DNA of 64,000 nucleotides, from contig NC_084759.1 in the NCBI RefSeq assembly GCF_028858725.1, positions 141,030,671 to 141,094,670 of the forward strand. The letters run 5' to 3'. This document shows positions 1-22,425 of this stretch, in pieces (within the stretch, counting starts at the first letter, position 1; each line of letters opens with the position of its first letter). The stretch comes from Colius striatus (lineage: Eukaryota > Chordata > Aves > Coliiformes > Coliidae). Both the position numbers and the translations under genes were made by a program. A model generated the notes under the pieces. That model searched no databases. It worked only from the letters and a program-made list of their open reading frames with translations, and was not told the origin of the DNA.

Positions 1-3000
1 AACCAGGTTTAAAGCAGTCAGAATGAGAAAAATGCTATGTACAGGGAACAGCACCTGGAATATCTCGAGGGTTTCTGATCACTCTAGAAATGCCTTGAGA
101 CTAAAAGAGAGAACCAGGTTCCCAAACCAAAGCATAATCTGCAAATGAAGCCTCAAGATTAAAAATAATTATAAATAAACCAAGTAAGCAGAAGAAAAGC
201 ACCGACCTGTCTAGCTATGCAAGATGTCTGGGCTAACTTCTAACCACCCCTCCTCCCTGAAAAGGAATTCAGATTAATAGCAGTACAACTGGTTACTGAG
301 GATAAACACAACTGTGCTGTGGCATGGTTACTGTGTGAGTAGGTAGCTTGGCAAAAAACAAGAAATTATCCGTCAAACTAAAAGCCGCAAAGGGAAAAGA
401 GTTGGTGTAAAATTGGCTAAGCATTCTCATTTTAATCTTTAGCAACTCCACTTTCTGAAACTCATTCAGTATTGAAAACAGAAGAGGACTCTTTCATGAA
501 GACTGTGTTCTGAAGCTCTGCCTCTCACCGTGTGTTTTAAAACACCTGAAATCCTTTACCAAAAAGAATTGGTTGTCTTTGCTACAGCTTGAACCGAAAC
601 AATAATTTATATAGGAAGCAACCAATGTCAAAACTTTGAGTCAATACTCATCCCTTTTCCACTGGAATAGCAATCCTACATTCACATTGCCTCTTTCACC
701 CCAGAGTGCTTTACAGGCAACATATCATGCTTCTATGGAATTACAGCACAATTTTAAGGACAGTTTTTGCACTTTATATGGTTAGTTACCCTCCATCTGC
801 TTCCGTAAATGAAGACTTTCATAAAGCAGGGAGATTTGAAAAAAACAACTGCTCAGAAGACTTCAGGATTCTTTAACAATAGATCTGTTCTTCAGAGCAG
901 ATCCCCAGATGCCATCACATGGTCACACCACCAGATGCGAAAGATGCCATTCACCAAAAAGAAAAGCCAAAGCTCCCCAGCACATTTCAGTTGTGAAATT
1001 ACCACATTTCACTAGAGATCCTCAGCCCTGAAACAAACAAGCTTCTTGCAATGCCTACACAACGAACAGGAGACCTTCCACACAACCTGAACTGATCTGT
1101 ACTGAATCAATCTGATGGACGGTCCAGAGACATCAGGACACTACGCTGTGGATCAAAGAATGAGTCTGAATATATAACAAAGGATATTCTTTAAAATAGA
1201 ACTCCAAATCAAGGCAGAAAAATGAAAGTAAAAGAAGTTGATCAAACAAGTATGAGACTCCATACCAGCACAGTGATCCATGTGCAACAGGGAGGCCTAA
1301 CTCATGAAAATTTCAGCATGATTAACTCAGCACCTCTGAAAAGAGGAGGAGAAAAAACAAGAGAGAGAGGACCAGCTTATTTAAATAGTGGTTAATGTTT
1401 CTCTGGGAAAAGAATGAAAAATAAAAGGTCTGGATGAAAAAAAAAAGGTTACCATTTCAGTCAATACATTCTGAGAGCAGTTTTATACTGAAATGAGAAG
1501 GAAGACTTAAGAATTTGAATGGAAAAAAATATCTTCAGCTTCACATAAAAGAATGCCAGACTGGAAATGCACCTCAGAATCATTGGTCTTCCTTTGAGAG
1601 AAGCAACAGTACAGCAACTGAATTACTCACTTTGAGTTGTGAATGTTTGTTTTTGTTTATAAAAAGAAATAGCAAAATACTGACTCAGATGCTGTGAACA
1701 TCTCAGAAAAAGGGCATAAGTGGGATTAAAAAAGGACACGCTGCTTGAGAGACCAGAGCAGAGGAAGGAGAGCTTTCCACTACAGGAGGAAAACAGAAGA
1801 GAGTTCAGGGAATAAGGGAAAGGCTCGTATGGGAGATGTAATCAAGCAGAGGAAATATTGCATTATACACACAATGAAAGCCTCTATGCAAGGGCAAGAG
1901 GGTTGCTTCTGGTGTAACAGATTCACTGCAAGAATATTGCCTCTTAAAAAGCTAAAGATTACTCTCTGCAAAAAATCTTCCCTTTCTCAATTCCTGTACC
2001 CTTGGGGGAACAAAAGGCTGCACCTGTTGAAGCTTACTTAGCTTGTTACTCCTCCGACCCTGCTGTTGCTTGTTTCATATAGGCTGAGCTGCTCAACCGA
2101 CCTGAGAGCAGGAGTTCCAGTCAGGCTGACATTTCCTCGTTCAATCTGTCACATCCTGATCCGCAGAAGAGTCATACGTTAGATAACGGGCAACACAAGT
2201 CTACCAATGAATACAGCGAACATAATCCCCTAGCAATGAGGCTCTGCGATGTTTCACTCCTTTACCTGCAAAATCCTACCTCAAGTCAAACTGCATTTAC
2301 CACACATCATCCAAAAGCCAGAATGCCACAGCATTACAATACTGCCCGGAAGAAGAGTTCACCAGCTGCCAACAAAGACGTGCTGGGCATCTATCCGACT
2401 GCTGCAGGTCTGAGATTTGCCTTTTGCATTTAGAGCTGTAGCCTCACAAAGTACTTTGCTGCACATTTATAAACAAAATCGGAATTGACCAGTATCACTA
2501 CCGATTTCTAACCCACTAAAAACACAAGTCCAGAAACATCAGCACAGCCACAGACTGCCTGCTTTTTATAAATACCACCGACATGACCAAAGTCAAGTTC
2601 TGCTCGAAAATTGAGTCAATCAAGGGCTGGGAGCAAGTCCCAGCTACAGCCCAGGTTTCCAAGCCTCACTTACCGCCTACAAATTTAATCATCCTGGACA
2701 GTTGCTCCAGGAGAATACTTCCTGCTGGTGAGGAATTATTTCAAAGCACACACGGTCTCAGTCAGTAAGTGTAAATGCAAGCACAGACAGGAACATTTAG
2801 CCAGGCAACTGAACAGACGCACCAGAGCTCAAATAATTTTTTAGGGTAGCATGCCACTTCATGCTCAAAAGATCAATACTGGCAACAGGTAACCACTCAG
2901 TCCACTCTGATCTACAGCCTTACACTGTGTTCTTTATCCAAATGTACCAAATTCGGAGTCACAGGTCTAAAAACCACCACACCCCGTATCAACAAGATGG

Positions 3001-3600
3001 AAAATATTCAAGAGCTCAGCGACCTTACCAGAAGGCTTGTGTATGGATTTTGGATGAGACTTGCATGTGCAGACTAGTTTAACCTTGCAGCAGTTTGTCT
3101 CTGAAAACACTTCACCTAACAGGTAGGACTTTCCAAAGCGCCCGATTGCAATCAAGTTGGAAGATAAATTCTTCGGGGTACTTTTCCAACAGGATGACGG
3201 TATGACTAAGAGATTGTTTTTAATAAACCGAGAACTATACTGAATTCAAATATGTCAGTTCCTAGTGGAAATGAATCAATAGTGCATCCATTACTGATCC
3301 TCTAGTGGCACTTAAAAGGATAGAAATACCTGAGAATATGATACTTGTTTATCTGGGCAGTGGTTTTAGTTGACCTTAGTGGGAAATGTAATTAAGTGAC
3401 CATTCTAGGCAAATGGTTTGACTTTTCTTTTAGGAAGAAAAGCAAAACCGTGTGAATTATCTACTGTGAAGGTTCTCAATTGTTTCCAGCTTTAAGCCAT
3501 CTCACCACAGCATTAAATCGTGGCAAACCCAGCCCTCATTAACAAGCTTTCATTCGCTTCCTTTTTCAATCGGCGAAGCACTATTTGGATTTGACGGTGT
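1..3600 (-). other. BCL2L13: Presumed BCL2L13 intron 1 (no exon seen)
   Basis: This AT-rich stretch has no supported coding exon, repeat or RNA gene. It lies downstream, on the minus strand, of the CpG island and probable first-exon donor at 4359, so it is inferred to be the first intron of the gene divergent from ATP6V1E1, BCL2L13 by synteny. I looked on the minus strand for the conserved N-terminal BCL2L13 exon and did not find it; it would lie left of position 1. The short open frames here (under 100 codons, no splice context) look like chance. Confidence 0.4.
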
Positions 3601-4800
3601 GCGAACAAGTGGACAGCGATAGGTAAGGCAGAAGCCCCGCGCCCCGCTGTTAAGTTTCAACAGCGCCAGACAAAAGCAGAGCCGGAGCAGACGAGCAGCC
3701 TGTGAGAGTGCAGCGTAAGCTACTCAGTTACTACGGCGATGAATGAGATATTTATATCTGGGCAGCAACGGCAAGAAGCAAAAAGCCGGGATGAGTCAGC
3801 TGGTAGGGTCCTGCGCGGGAGCCACAGCCTACGCGGCACAGCTGCGCGGGCGGGCGCGCAGGCCGCGGCCCCGCCAGCGGAGGAGCCGCCGGCTCTCCTT
3901 GCCGCCGCCCTTCAGGAGCTGCCGGGGGGCGGAGGGGGCACGGTCCCTTCTCCCACACCAAGAGGCCCGGCCCGGCGAAGGGACGTGTTCAGGGCATACC
4001 CGCCAGCTCTTATGGCTGCGGCGGGACAGAGGGACGCGTCCTTCAGCCGCAGCCGAGACGGGAAGGGGTCAAGGGCCGCCGAGGGGTGTGTCGTCGCGGC
4101 CGCGCTCCGCCCCCACGGGGAAGTTCTCGGGCCGCCGACCCCGCGGCGAGCACCCGGTTGCCCCCTCCCCTCACAGGCATCGCACGGAGGTGCAGGGGGG
4201 GGCGGGGGAAGAAGGCGCGCGCAGTGCCGCCGCGCCGTGCTCGTGCCCGTTGCCCCCACCCCGCTGCCGGCCGGCGGGGCCCACATAATAAATAAATAAA
4301 TCAAACAATCAATGAAGCGATCGCTCGCCCGCCCGCCCGCTCCCACTCCCATCCTCACCTGCGAGCGGCGTGGGGGGAGGGACGGGAAAGAACAGGAGGA
4401 GGAGGAGGAGGGAAGGGGTGGGCAGGCCGGGCGGGCGAGGAGCCGCGCCGCTCCGGGTCGGTCCGCCGGGGGGTGGTGGGCGCGCGCGGGCGCGCGCGTG
4501 AGGCGGTGCGAGCTCTGCCCTAATTTGCCGCCGCCGCCGCCGCCATGATGGAGGGGCGGGGAGCAGAGGAGCGGCGGGAGGGGCGTGACGTCGCCCCCGC
4601 GTGTGTGCCGCGCGTCACGGCCCGCGCCGGGGGGCGGGGCCCGGCGGGAACGCGTCTCCCGCCACGTGACTCCGCGAGGGGGCCGGTGCGGCAGCGGCTG
4701 TCGGCGCGGAGGGAGGCTCAGCCCCGCCGCCGGGGCAGGTACCGGCCGGAGCGGGGTTCCGCCTCTCAGAGGCCACCACGGAAAGAAGAAGCGGGGCCGT
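3600..4800 (-). promoter_or_regulatory. BCL2L13: CpG island, likely BCL2L13 promoter
   Basis: About 1.2 kb of very GC- and CpG-rich DNA with GC boxes, a CRE-like TGACGTC at 4586-4592 and an E-box CACGTG at 4663-4668. Both sites lie just upstream of a putative minus-strand first exon. There is no TATA box in a sensible place, as is usual for housekeeping CpG promoters. The assignment to BCL2L13 rests on synteny, because in vertebrates this gene is divergent from ATP6V1E1. The long open frames across the island on both strands follow from the scarcity of stop codons in GC-rich DNA. Confidence 0.6.
4359..4560 (-). other. BCL2L13: Putative 5'-untranslated first exon of BCL2L13
   Basis: Read on the minus strand, GC-rich sequence ends in CGCAG followed by GTGAGG, a strong splice donor with the last exon base at 4359. 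The upstream limit (about 4560) is a guess from the CRE and E-box positions. The exon would carry a short upstream frame at 4546-4520: ATG, six alanine codons, AAT, TAG. The ATGGCGGC context resembles a YY1 element near a start site. No main start codon is visible, so the exon would be noncoding. The gene name is inferred from synteny only. Confidence 0.45.
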
Positions 4801-4809
4801 TACATTCCT

Positions 4810-5740
4810 CTTAATCCCTTCGCGTTTGCCTCGCGGAATAGGATGAGGATGGCGGTTAGTTCCCGCGGGCCTGACCTAACTCACACGGCTGCAGGTGTGT
4901 GCGTTAGGTCCCGCAGGGAAAGCCTCCCGTAAAGGCAAAGGGGAGTGGGGGTCACAGAGCATCGGGACTGAGGTAGAGAAGGCAGGTCTGAGCGCGGTTC
5001 CAGTTGTTTTACTGGTACGGGGATTGCGCCCAAAATAATAGTAAAACGTTCTCAAGCCAGAAAATAAAAGTCAGTTTCCTGCACCGTAACATAATTGCGA
5101 TACGAAAAAAATATATACAAGTTACGTACATTGCTTTTGTAAGAAGTTTTCTCACCTTGAAAAATTAACACAGTGGAACCAAGCCACAAAGAAGCACAGC
5201 TATGACAAATATGACATTTAACACTGATTTGTAAGGAGCAGTTGTATTTTTTTTCCCTAGTAAATACACCTGCAGAATGAAAACAGGCATATTGCTAGCT
5301 GGAATAAACAAATATTACTTTAGGTTATGAAGACTGCTTTAAATTTTCCCCTAGAAAAACCCAACAGAAGCAGTACCAGAACTCCTAAAGAATCAGCATA
5401 TCGTTTCAAAATGGTCCTGAAGGCTCCTGCACCACTAAATGACAGAAGATGGGAATAGCAATAAGAAGGCAGCTTTGAATCCCCACCACATATTCCTACA
5501 GGGAAATGCTGGTGCCATAGCTTTAAATTATAAAAGTACAGCCAAGCTGAGGGGCCCATCAGGAGACTTCACCTAAGCCACCTGCCCCTGACAGCCGTGA
5601 ACACCAGCCTGTAACACAAGGCCTTCCCCTCCTCTGACCACCTCCTTCTTGTGTCCTTCTGCTTTTCTCTTCACACCCCTTAACAATACCACCCTGCATC
5701 TTGATTTCATCATTTGTCTCTCCCAGTCCAATCCTGGAAA
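4810..5740. other. Spacer between divergent promoters, no gene seen
   Basis: Mostly unique AT-rich DNA between the first CpG island and the first CR1 fragment. I see no splice-supported exon, RNA gene or recognisable repeat; the open frames on either strand are short. Confidence 0.5.
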
Positions 5741-5968
5741 AAACAGTGATTTAAGCATAAGGAAAAACTATTTTACTGTGAGGGTGAGGGAGCCCTGGCA
5801 CAGGCTGCCCAGGGAGGGTGTAGAATCTCCTCTGGAGGTCTTCAAGACTCGCCTGGACGTGTTCCTGTGTGACCTGATCTAGGTGAACCTGCTTCTGCAG
5901 GGAGGTTGGACCAGATGATCTCTAAAGGTCCCGTCCAACCCCTGCCATTCTGTGATTCTATGATTTTA
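5740..5968 (+). mobile_element. CR1 LINE 3' end, plus orientation
   Basis: The plus strand encodes the end of the CR1 ORF2 protein (FTVRV..., then RLPRE, VFKTRLD and FLCDL before the stop at about 5882). This is followed by the CR1 3' UTR, with the typical 'ggttggaccagatgatctc' segment, and ends at an ATTCTGTGATTCTATGA terminus, the characteristic CR1 3' tail. The 5' end is truncated, as usual for CR1. It cannot be active. Confidence 0.92.
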
Positions 5969-6189
5969 GAAACAGCACTTCATGTTGTACTGTCATCATA
6001 AGAATGATGGCTGAAAATGACCTTGGGATAGCATGATAGGTATCCCAAAGCGCTGCCAAAAGAAGTCTGCTTGAGGGCCTTATAAGTGAGTTTCCCTCCA
6101 CGCTTGATTTCCATCTGCTACAAATTCAACGTGTCATTTTTTGTTATATCTTGTTAAGACACTCATCTCTTTCTGAAACTGAACACGGT

Positions 6190-7120
6190 ATAGAATCACA
6201 GAATATTAGGGGTTGGAAGGGACCTTTAGAGATCATCCAGTACAAATCCACTGCTAAAGCAGGTTCAGGGTCACCTAAATCAGGTCACACAGGAACATAT
6301 CCAGGCAGCTCTTGAAAACCTCCAGAGAAATCAACACCCTCCTTATGTTTAAATGAAAGTTTTTGTGTTCCAGCTTCATCCCATTATCCCTCATCCTGTC
6401 ACTGGATACAACAGAAAAAAGGGATGTCCCAGCCTCCTGACATCCATCATTTAGATTATTTGTAAATAATGAGATTCCCCTTGCAGTCTCCTCTTATCCA
6501 GACTAAACAGCCCCAGTTCCTGCAGCCTTTTCTCATAAGGAAGATACTTCAGTTCCCTGATCATCTTGGTGGTCCTGCACTGGACTCTCTCCAGAAGTTC
6601 TCTGTCCCTCTTGAGCTGGGCAGCCCAGAACTGGACACAGGACTCCAGATGAGGCCTCAGCAGGGCACAGTAGAGGGGGAGAAGAACCTCCCTTGACCTG
6701 CTGGCCACACTCTTCTTGATGCATCCCTGGATACCATTCGCCTTCTTGGCCACGAGGGCACATTGCTGGCTCATGTTCAGATTATTATCAATCAGGACTC
6801 CCAGGTCTCTCTCTGCAGAGCTGCTCTCCAGCAGGTCAATCCCCAGCCTGTACTGGTGCAGGGGGTTGTTCCTCACCAGATGCAGGACTCTGCACTTGTC
6901 CTTGTTGAACCTCATGAGGTTCCTCTCTGCCCAACTCTAAAGCTGGTCGAGATCCCGCTAAATGGCAGCACAGCCTCTGGGGAATCAGCCAGTCCTCCCA
7001 GTTTGGTGTCATCAGCGAACCTGCTGAGGGTACACTCTGTCCCCTCATCCAGGTCGTTGATGAAGATGTTGAACAAGACTGGGCCCAGAACCGATCCCTT
7101 TGGAACCGCACTGGCCACAA
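6190..7120 (-). mobile_element. CR1 LINE fragment with decayed reverse transcriptase
   Basis: On the minus strand this carries the C-terminal part of the CR1 reverse transcriptase. From about 7118 to 6912 it shows [17 protein letters not shown] and the catalytic-box residues FADD; after a frame change near 6915 it continues ([26 protein letters not shown]) to about 6451. The 3' UTR ends at about 6193 with a complementary CR1 terminus. One frameshift and the missing 5' part make it a dead copy. Its 5' breakpoint lies about 70 bp from the ATP6V1E1 promoter island. Confidence 0.93.
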
Positions 7121-7488
7121 GCCTCCATATCGATTCCGTACCCTATAAAAAAGGCCCGAGGGAAAAATCTCTTCTGCTCCTAAACTCCGACGCCTGAGCC
7201 TGCCCCTCCAAGCCTCACCGCCCGCGGCAGCGGCGGGCCCGGCTGTGCCTCAGGAACCAGCCCCGCCTCCGCTCACCGCGACCGGCCGGGCGCAAGGCCC
7301 CGCCCAGTGACGCCGTCCGGAGCGCAGGTTCCCATTGGCAGCAGAGGAGCAGGCGGGCGGGGCGGCGTGACACAGCGGCGGCGGCACCGGCAGTGACCCG
7401 AACCGGATTTGATTCCACTCGCGGTCATCGCCGGCCACAGCCGCTGTCCCTCGAGTCCCGCCGCCCCAGCGCTGCCGCTGCCACCGCC

Positions 7489-18843
<11,355 letters not shown>

Positions 18844-19386
18844 ATCTCTCTGAGAGAAGGTGGGATCTGTTCCACTGCCATACTGAAGGGGATGCAAAAG
18901 CATCTGCTGATATAAAAATCTTGAAATGTAACATTACCTTGTCATCCAATATCTGTTCTCCAATGGAATAATTTTGCATACCTACTGTGCTTAGCCTCTC
19001 TCCTTGTGGTTAAAATGTATTGCTTAAAGGATGTGAAGAAATGCATATTCATCCTGCAGTGACACTAGCAAATGGAGGCGTTTGGGCTCTTGGCTTTCCT
19101 TGCACTGTCATGACTCTATCACGACAAGTGATCCCTGTAGGGTCATTCTCTTTTTGTTTTGGCCACATCTCTTTCAAGTTGTCTAATCTGTGAAGTAAAT
19201 TACTATGCTGCCGATGGGGAAATCCCTTTTCAGTTAAGGTCTTCAGTGTTATAGAGGGCATGCATTCCTTCCCAGGGTCTGTAGCTTAATTCACAGGACT
19301 TGGTCAGGCATTTTTCTGTTCTGTATATGTGATTTAAAAAATAAAATAAAAGCCTGAGCCTGTAAAACTTTATTTATTAAAATAAA
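18844..19386 (+). terminator. ATP6V1E1: ATP6V1E1 3' UTR and poly(A) signals
   Basis: About 500 bases of 3' UTR lead to two overlapping AATAAA signals (19340-19345 and 19345-19350) and a third at 19381-19386. A GT-rich stretch starts at about 19389 and would serve as the downstream element. Cleavage is therefore expected near 19365-19375, or about 19400 for the third signal. Confidence 0.8.
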
Positions 19387-19399
19387 AATGTGTGTGTGT

Positions 19400-22030
19400 A
19401 CGTAGTTGTTTGTAGCTTCTCTCTGGGGGATTGGCAGCAACCTTTGAAAAGTGGGCCTGGGTGTGTAAGGACTTCCTACCCCAGGGCTGTGTGTAAGCAC
19501 CGTGCTGTGAAGCTGGAGTGTTTGGAGTTACTGTCAAGCTATTTGCTTGAGTGACGTTGGATTGTAGGCAAACTTTTTGAATAGGACTCTAGGATGAGCT
19601 TCAATCTTCCTAGAAAATGGGTCAGTGGCTTTGTTCCCTCCATCTTCTCTCACAAGAGAGAACTAGAGTAACACAGCTGTGCTACTTGGGTATAATACCA
19701 CCCAGCTCTGGTTACAGGTTTCCTGCTTCTGCTCAGGAGATCCAAACCATACTCTTTTAGTAATTATGTTTCAAGACTTGAGGAGCACCAGCCAACTCTT
19801 GCAAGTCTTCTCCCTGTTGTTAGTAACTGTTAAATTGAATAACAATAACATTACTGTATCCATGACCTAATCAGTTGAGCTGGACTAATTCTCACTTCTC
19901 CTTTGCTTCTGCAGCGATGACTAGTATTGTCTCCACCTTCCATGGTGTTGGACAGAAAAATTTTTGAGGTGCCATTCCACACTACTACAAGGCTCTGCCA
20001 GAATACCAGCATACTTGTCTCTTCACCTGGTGCTCAGTTCTGAAACTTGTTTCATGGAGATTAGAAACTGCTCAAACAAATTGCTGCTAGAATGTGTTTT
20101 GGAATCATCTTCTCTAAGTACTGCAGTGATTCAGGAGTGGTAGGAAGCTTACCTTGTGCTGTGAACAATGCTTGTCAAGCTGCAGCAACACTGGTTTATG
20201 CAGTGTTTTTAACCTGAGGCCCTTTCTTCTCAAGTTGAGGTGCATGCCCTCATGTGAAGTAGTCACTAAATGCTAGACAGGGCTTTTGCTGCCCCATTCC
20301 TCTAAAATGGAGATTGACTACTAGGATAAATCCTGAATCCAAACATAGTTTTGATTTCCTCTTGCAAAATGAGAGTCTTTAGCAAGGCTGGGTTTTTGTT
20401 TTACTAGTCCTCACCATTGCGTTTAATTACCAGTTCCTATTTTCCTAACAGAAGGTTTTTGGTATTTACTCTTTTGGTGCTTTGCTTTTCGATACACAGT
20501 TCTATGACTGGGCAATAAATGCATCTGGACTAAAGTCCTACTCTTTTCTAGATTTTTGGGTAACAGTTACAGTGTTCATATTTGCAACTGGCAATGATCA
20601 AGCTTCCTGACTAAGCACTGGCGTCTGGTTTTCTGACACATCTGTGGCGAAGGAAAACCCTTTATACATCTCTACCTAACCTGGTGTTTCTTGGTTCCAG
20701 TGGTACTTGGAACAGATTTGCTTTGGTCCTTTCTGATGGCTTCATCCAACTCATCTTGTCTGCCTTATCAACATGAAGAAGGCTTGTCTGCCAGTGATTT
20801 GGAAATGCAGCTGAATTTATTTGGGCCTCTGTTTTGTCTGTAGCTAGGGCTAGGAACAGAAACTCAAAATATCAAAATAGATTGCAGTGCATGGAAATAA
20901 AATACTGAGAGGTGAGAGAGGAGGTTACCAATCTTTGATGGGTGATACACACCGTGAATATTTGCTACGATGCTCAATGAAAAGACTTCAAACAGGTTGT
21001 AAGATCATCTCTAAAGAAGTGAGAGGCCTAGACCTGGCCTTCATTGTTTGAACATGTAGCTTTGACGTTGTCTTGGTGCTACTGCTTTCCCTTGCAAAGC
21101 TGACCCAGGCAACGGTGTCTTGCATGTAGATAAAAATCATGGGCATAAGAAGCTAAAGGTTGGGACACGGAGACATGCCTGTGTTGTACATCATTCCATG
21201 GTGGTGGGCCATTTCATCGTGTTATCTTCAGGTAGGCTCTAGTCAGTAAACAAATAACTTTATTAGGAGTTACCAAAGCTTTCTCTTTCTTTATGTTATC
21301 TACCAATAACATAAACAGGCTGGGCTGTGGCTAAAAGTGATTCTTTGTACAGGGTCTGATGGTCTGCTGCTTTCATGAAGGTAGCAAGACCTTCACAAAG
21401 CCAGATCTTGTACATTTTTGAAAAGCAACTCTGACTGCAGAGTTCATAGTGGAAGGCAACAGAGCCCTTATTTACTCTTTGCTTTCCTCTGTTAGTTTGA
21501 CATTTCTATCTTTCTACACAGCAAACAGGAATAAATAACCGCTGTCATAATTGCAGACAAAAAATAGCGACCTCAAGAATGTTTTCCATGTTAGCCAGTT
21601 GCTTGGGCAGTACTGATCCAATGCAGGTCCTCAAGAAATGGTCTGAATGCTTTCTACATATTGCAGATGAAGTCTGAGACTTCTGAGGTGGTACCCTCTG
21701 CCCTACCACAGGCAAACTGAAACACTTGTGTCTACTCAGTTTATTAGTGGAATTACAGGCACTCTTAGCCTGAGCTGTGTCGGCTGTGAGAAGAACTTCC
21801 TCATGCACCAGTCCTACACCTCTGCAGGTGTGTTACAGAAGAGCACTGGTTGGTTTTAATCTTGGGACAGCTCCAAAAGCGGCGTTTCAAGTGAATTTCA
21901 GAGTTCCTACTGCAGTGCTGCGGCAGCACTGTTTTGTTACTTGAGCTGTAGTGATTAAAAAAAATTAAGTAGGACACACAATTTCTTTCTTTCTCCCTAG
22001 TTAACTTAACAACCCAGGGCAAAATCAATG
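19400..22030. other. Intergenic DNA, nothing recognised
   Basis: No splice-supported exon, RNA gene or recognisable repeat. All open frames are under 90 codons. It follows the ATP6V1E1 poly(A) region. Confidence 0.5.
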
Positions 22031-22032
22031 AG

Positions 22033-22425
22033 GATCATAGAATCATAGAATGGTAGGGGTTGGAAGGGACCTTTAGAGATCATCTAGTCCAACCCCCCTG
22101 CAGAAGCAGGTTCACCTAGATCAGGTCATATAGGAACATGTCCAGGCAGGTCTTGAAGACCGTCAAGGGAGGAGACTCCACAACCCCTCTGGGCAGCCTG
22201 TGCCAGGGCTCCCTCACCCTCACGGTGAAATAGTTTTTTCTTATGTTTAAGTGGAACTTTTTGTGTTCCAGCTTCATCCCATTACCCCTTGTCCTGTTGC
22301 TAGCTACTATAGAAAAAAGGGATGTCCCAGCCTCCTGACACCCACCCTTTAGATATCTATAAATGGTAATAAGATCTCCCCTCGATCTCCTCTTCTCCAG
22401 ACTAAACAGCCCCAGTTCCCAGGAT
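22033..22425 (-). mobile_element. CR1 LINE 3' fragment, minus orientation
   Basis: Starts with atcatagaatcatagaatgg and continues as a well-preserved complement of the CR1 3' end, including the complement of the FTVRV...RLPRE coding end. It stops at about 22425 (agccccagttccc). This is the best-preserved CR1 tail in the window and so probably the youngest. Confidence 0.92.

Noticed and set aside
3739-4299. 186-codon plus-strand frame (and a parallel 181-codon frame) in the first CpG island
   Set aside because: Several frames on both strands are open together in very GC-rich DNA, the translation is Arg/Ala/Pro/Gly-rich without any domain, and the DNA fits a promoter.
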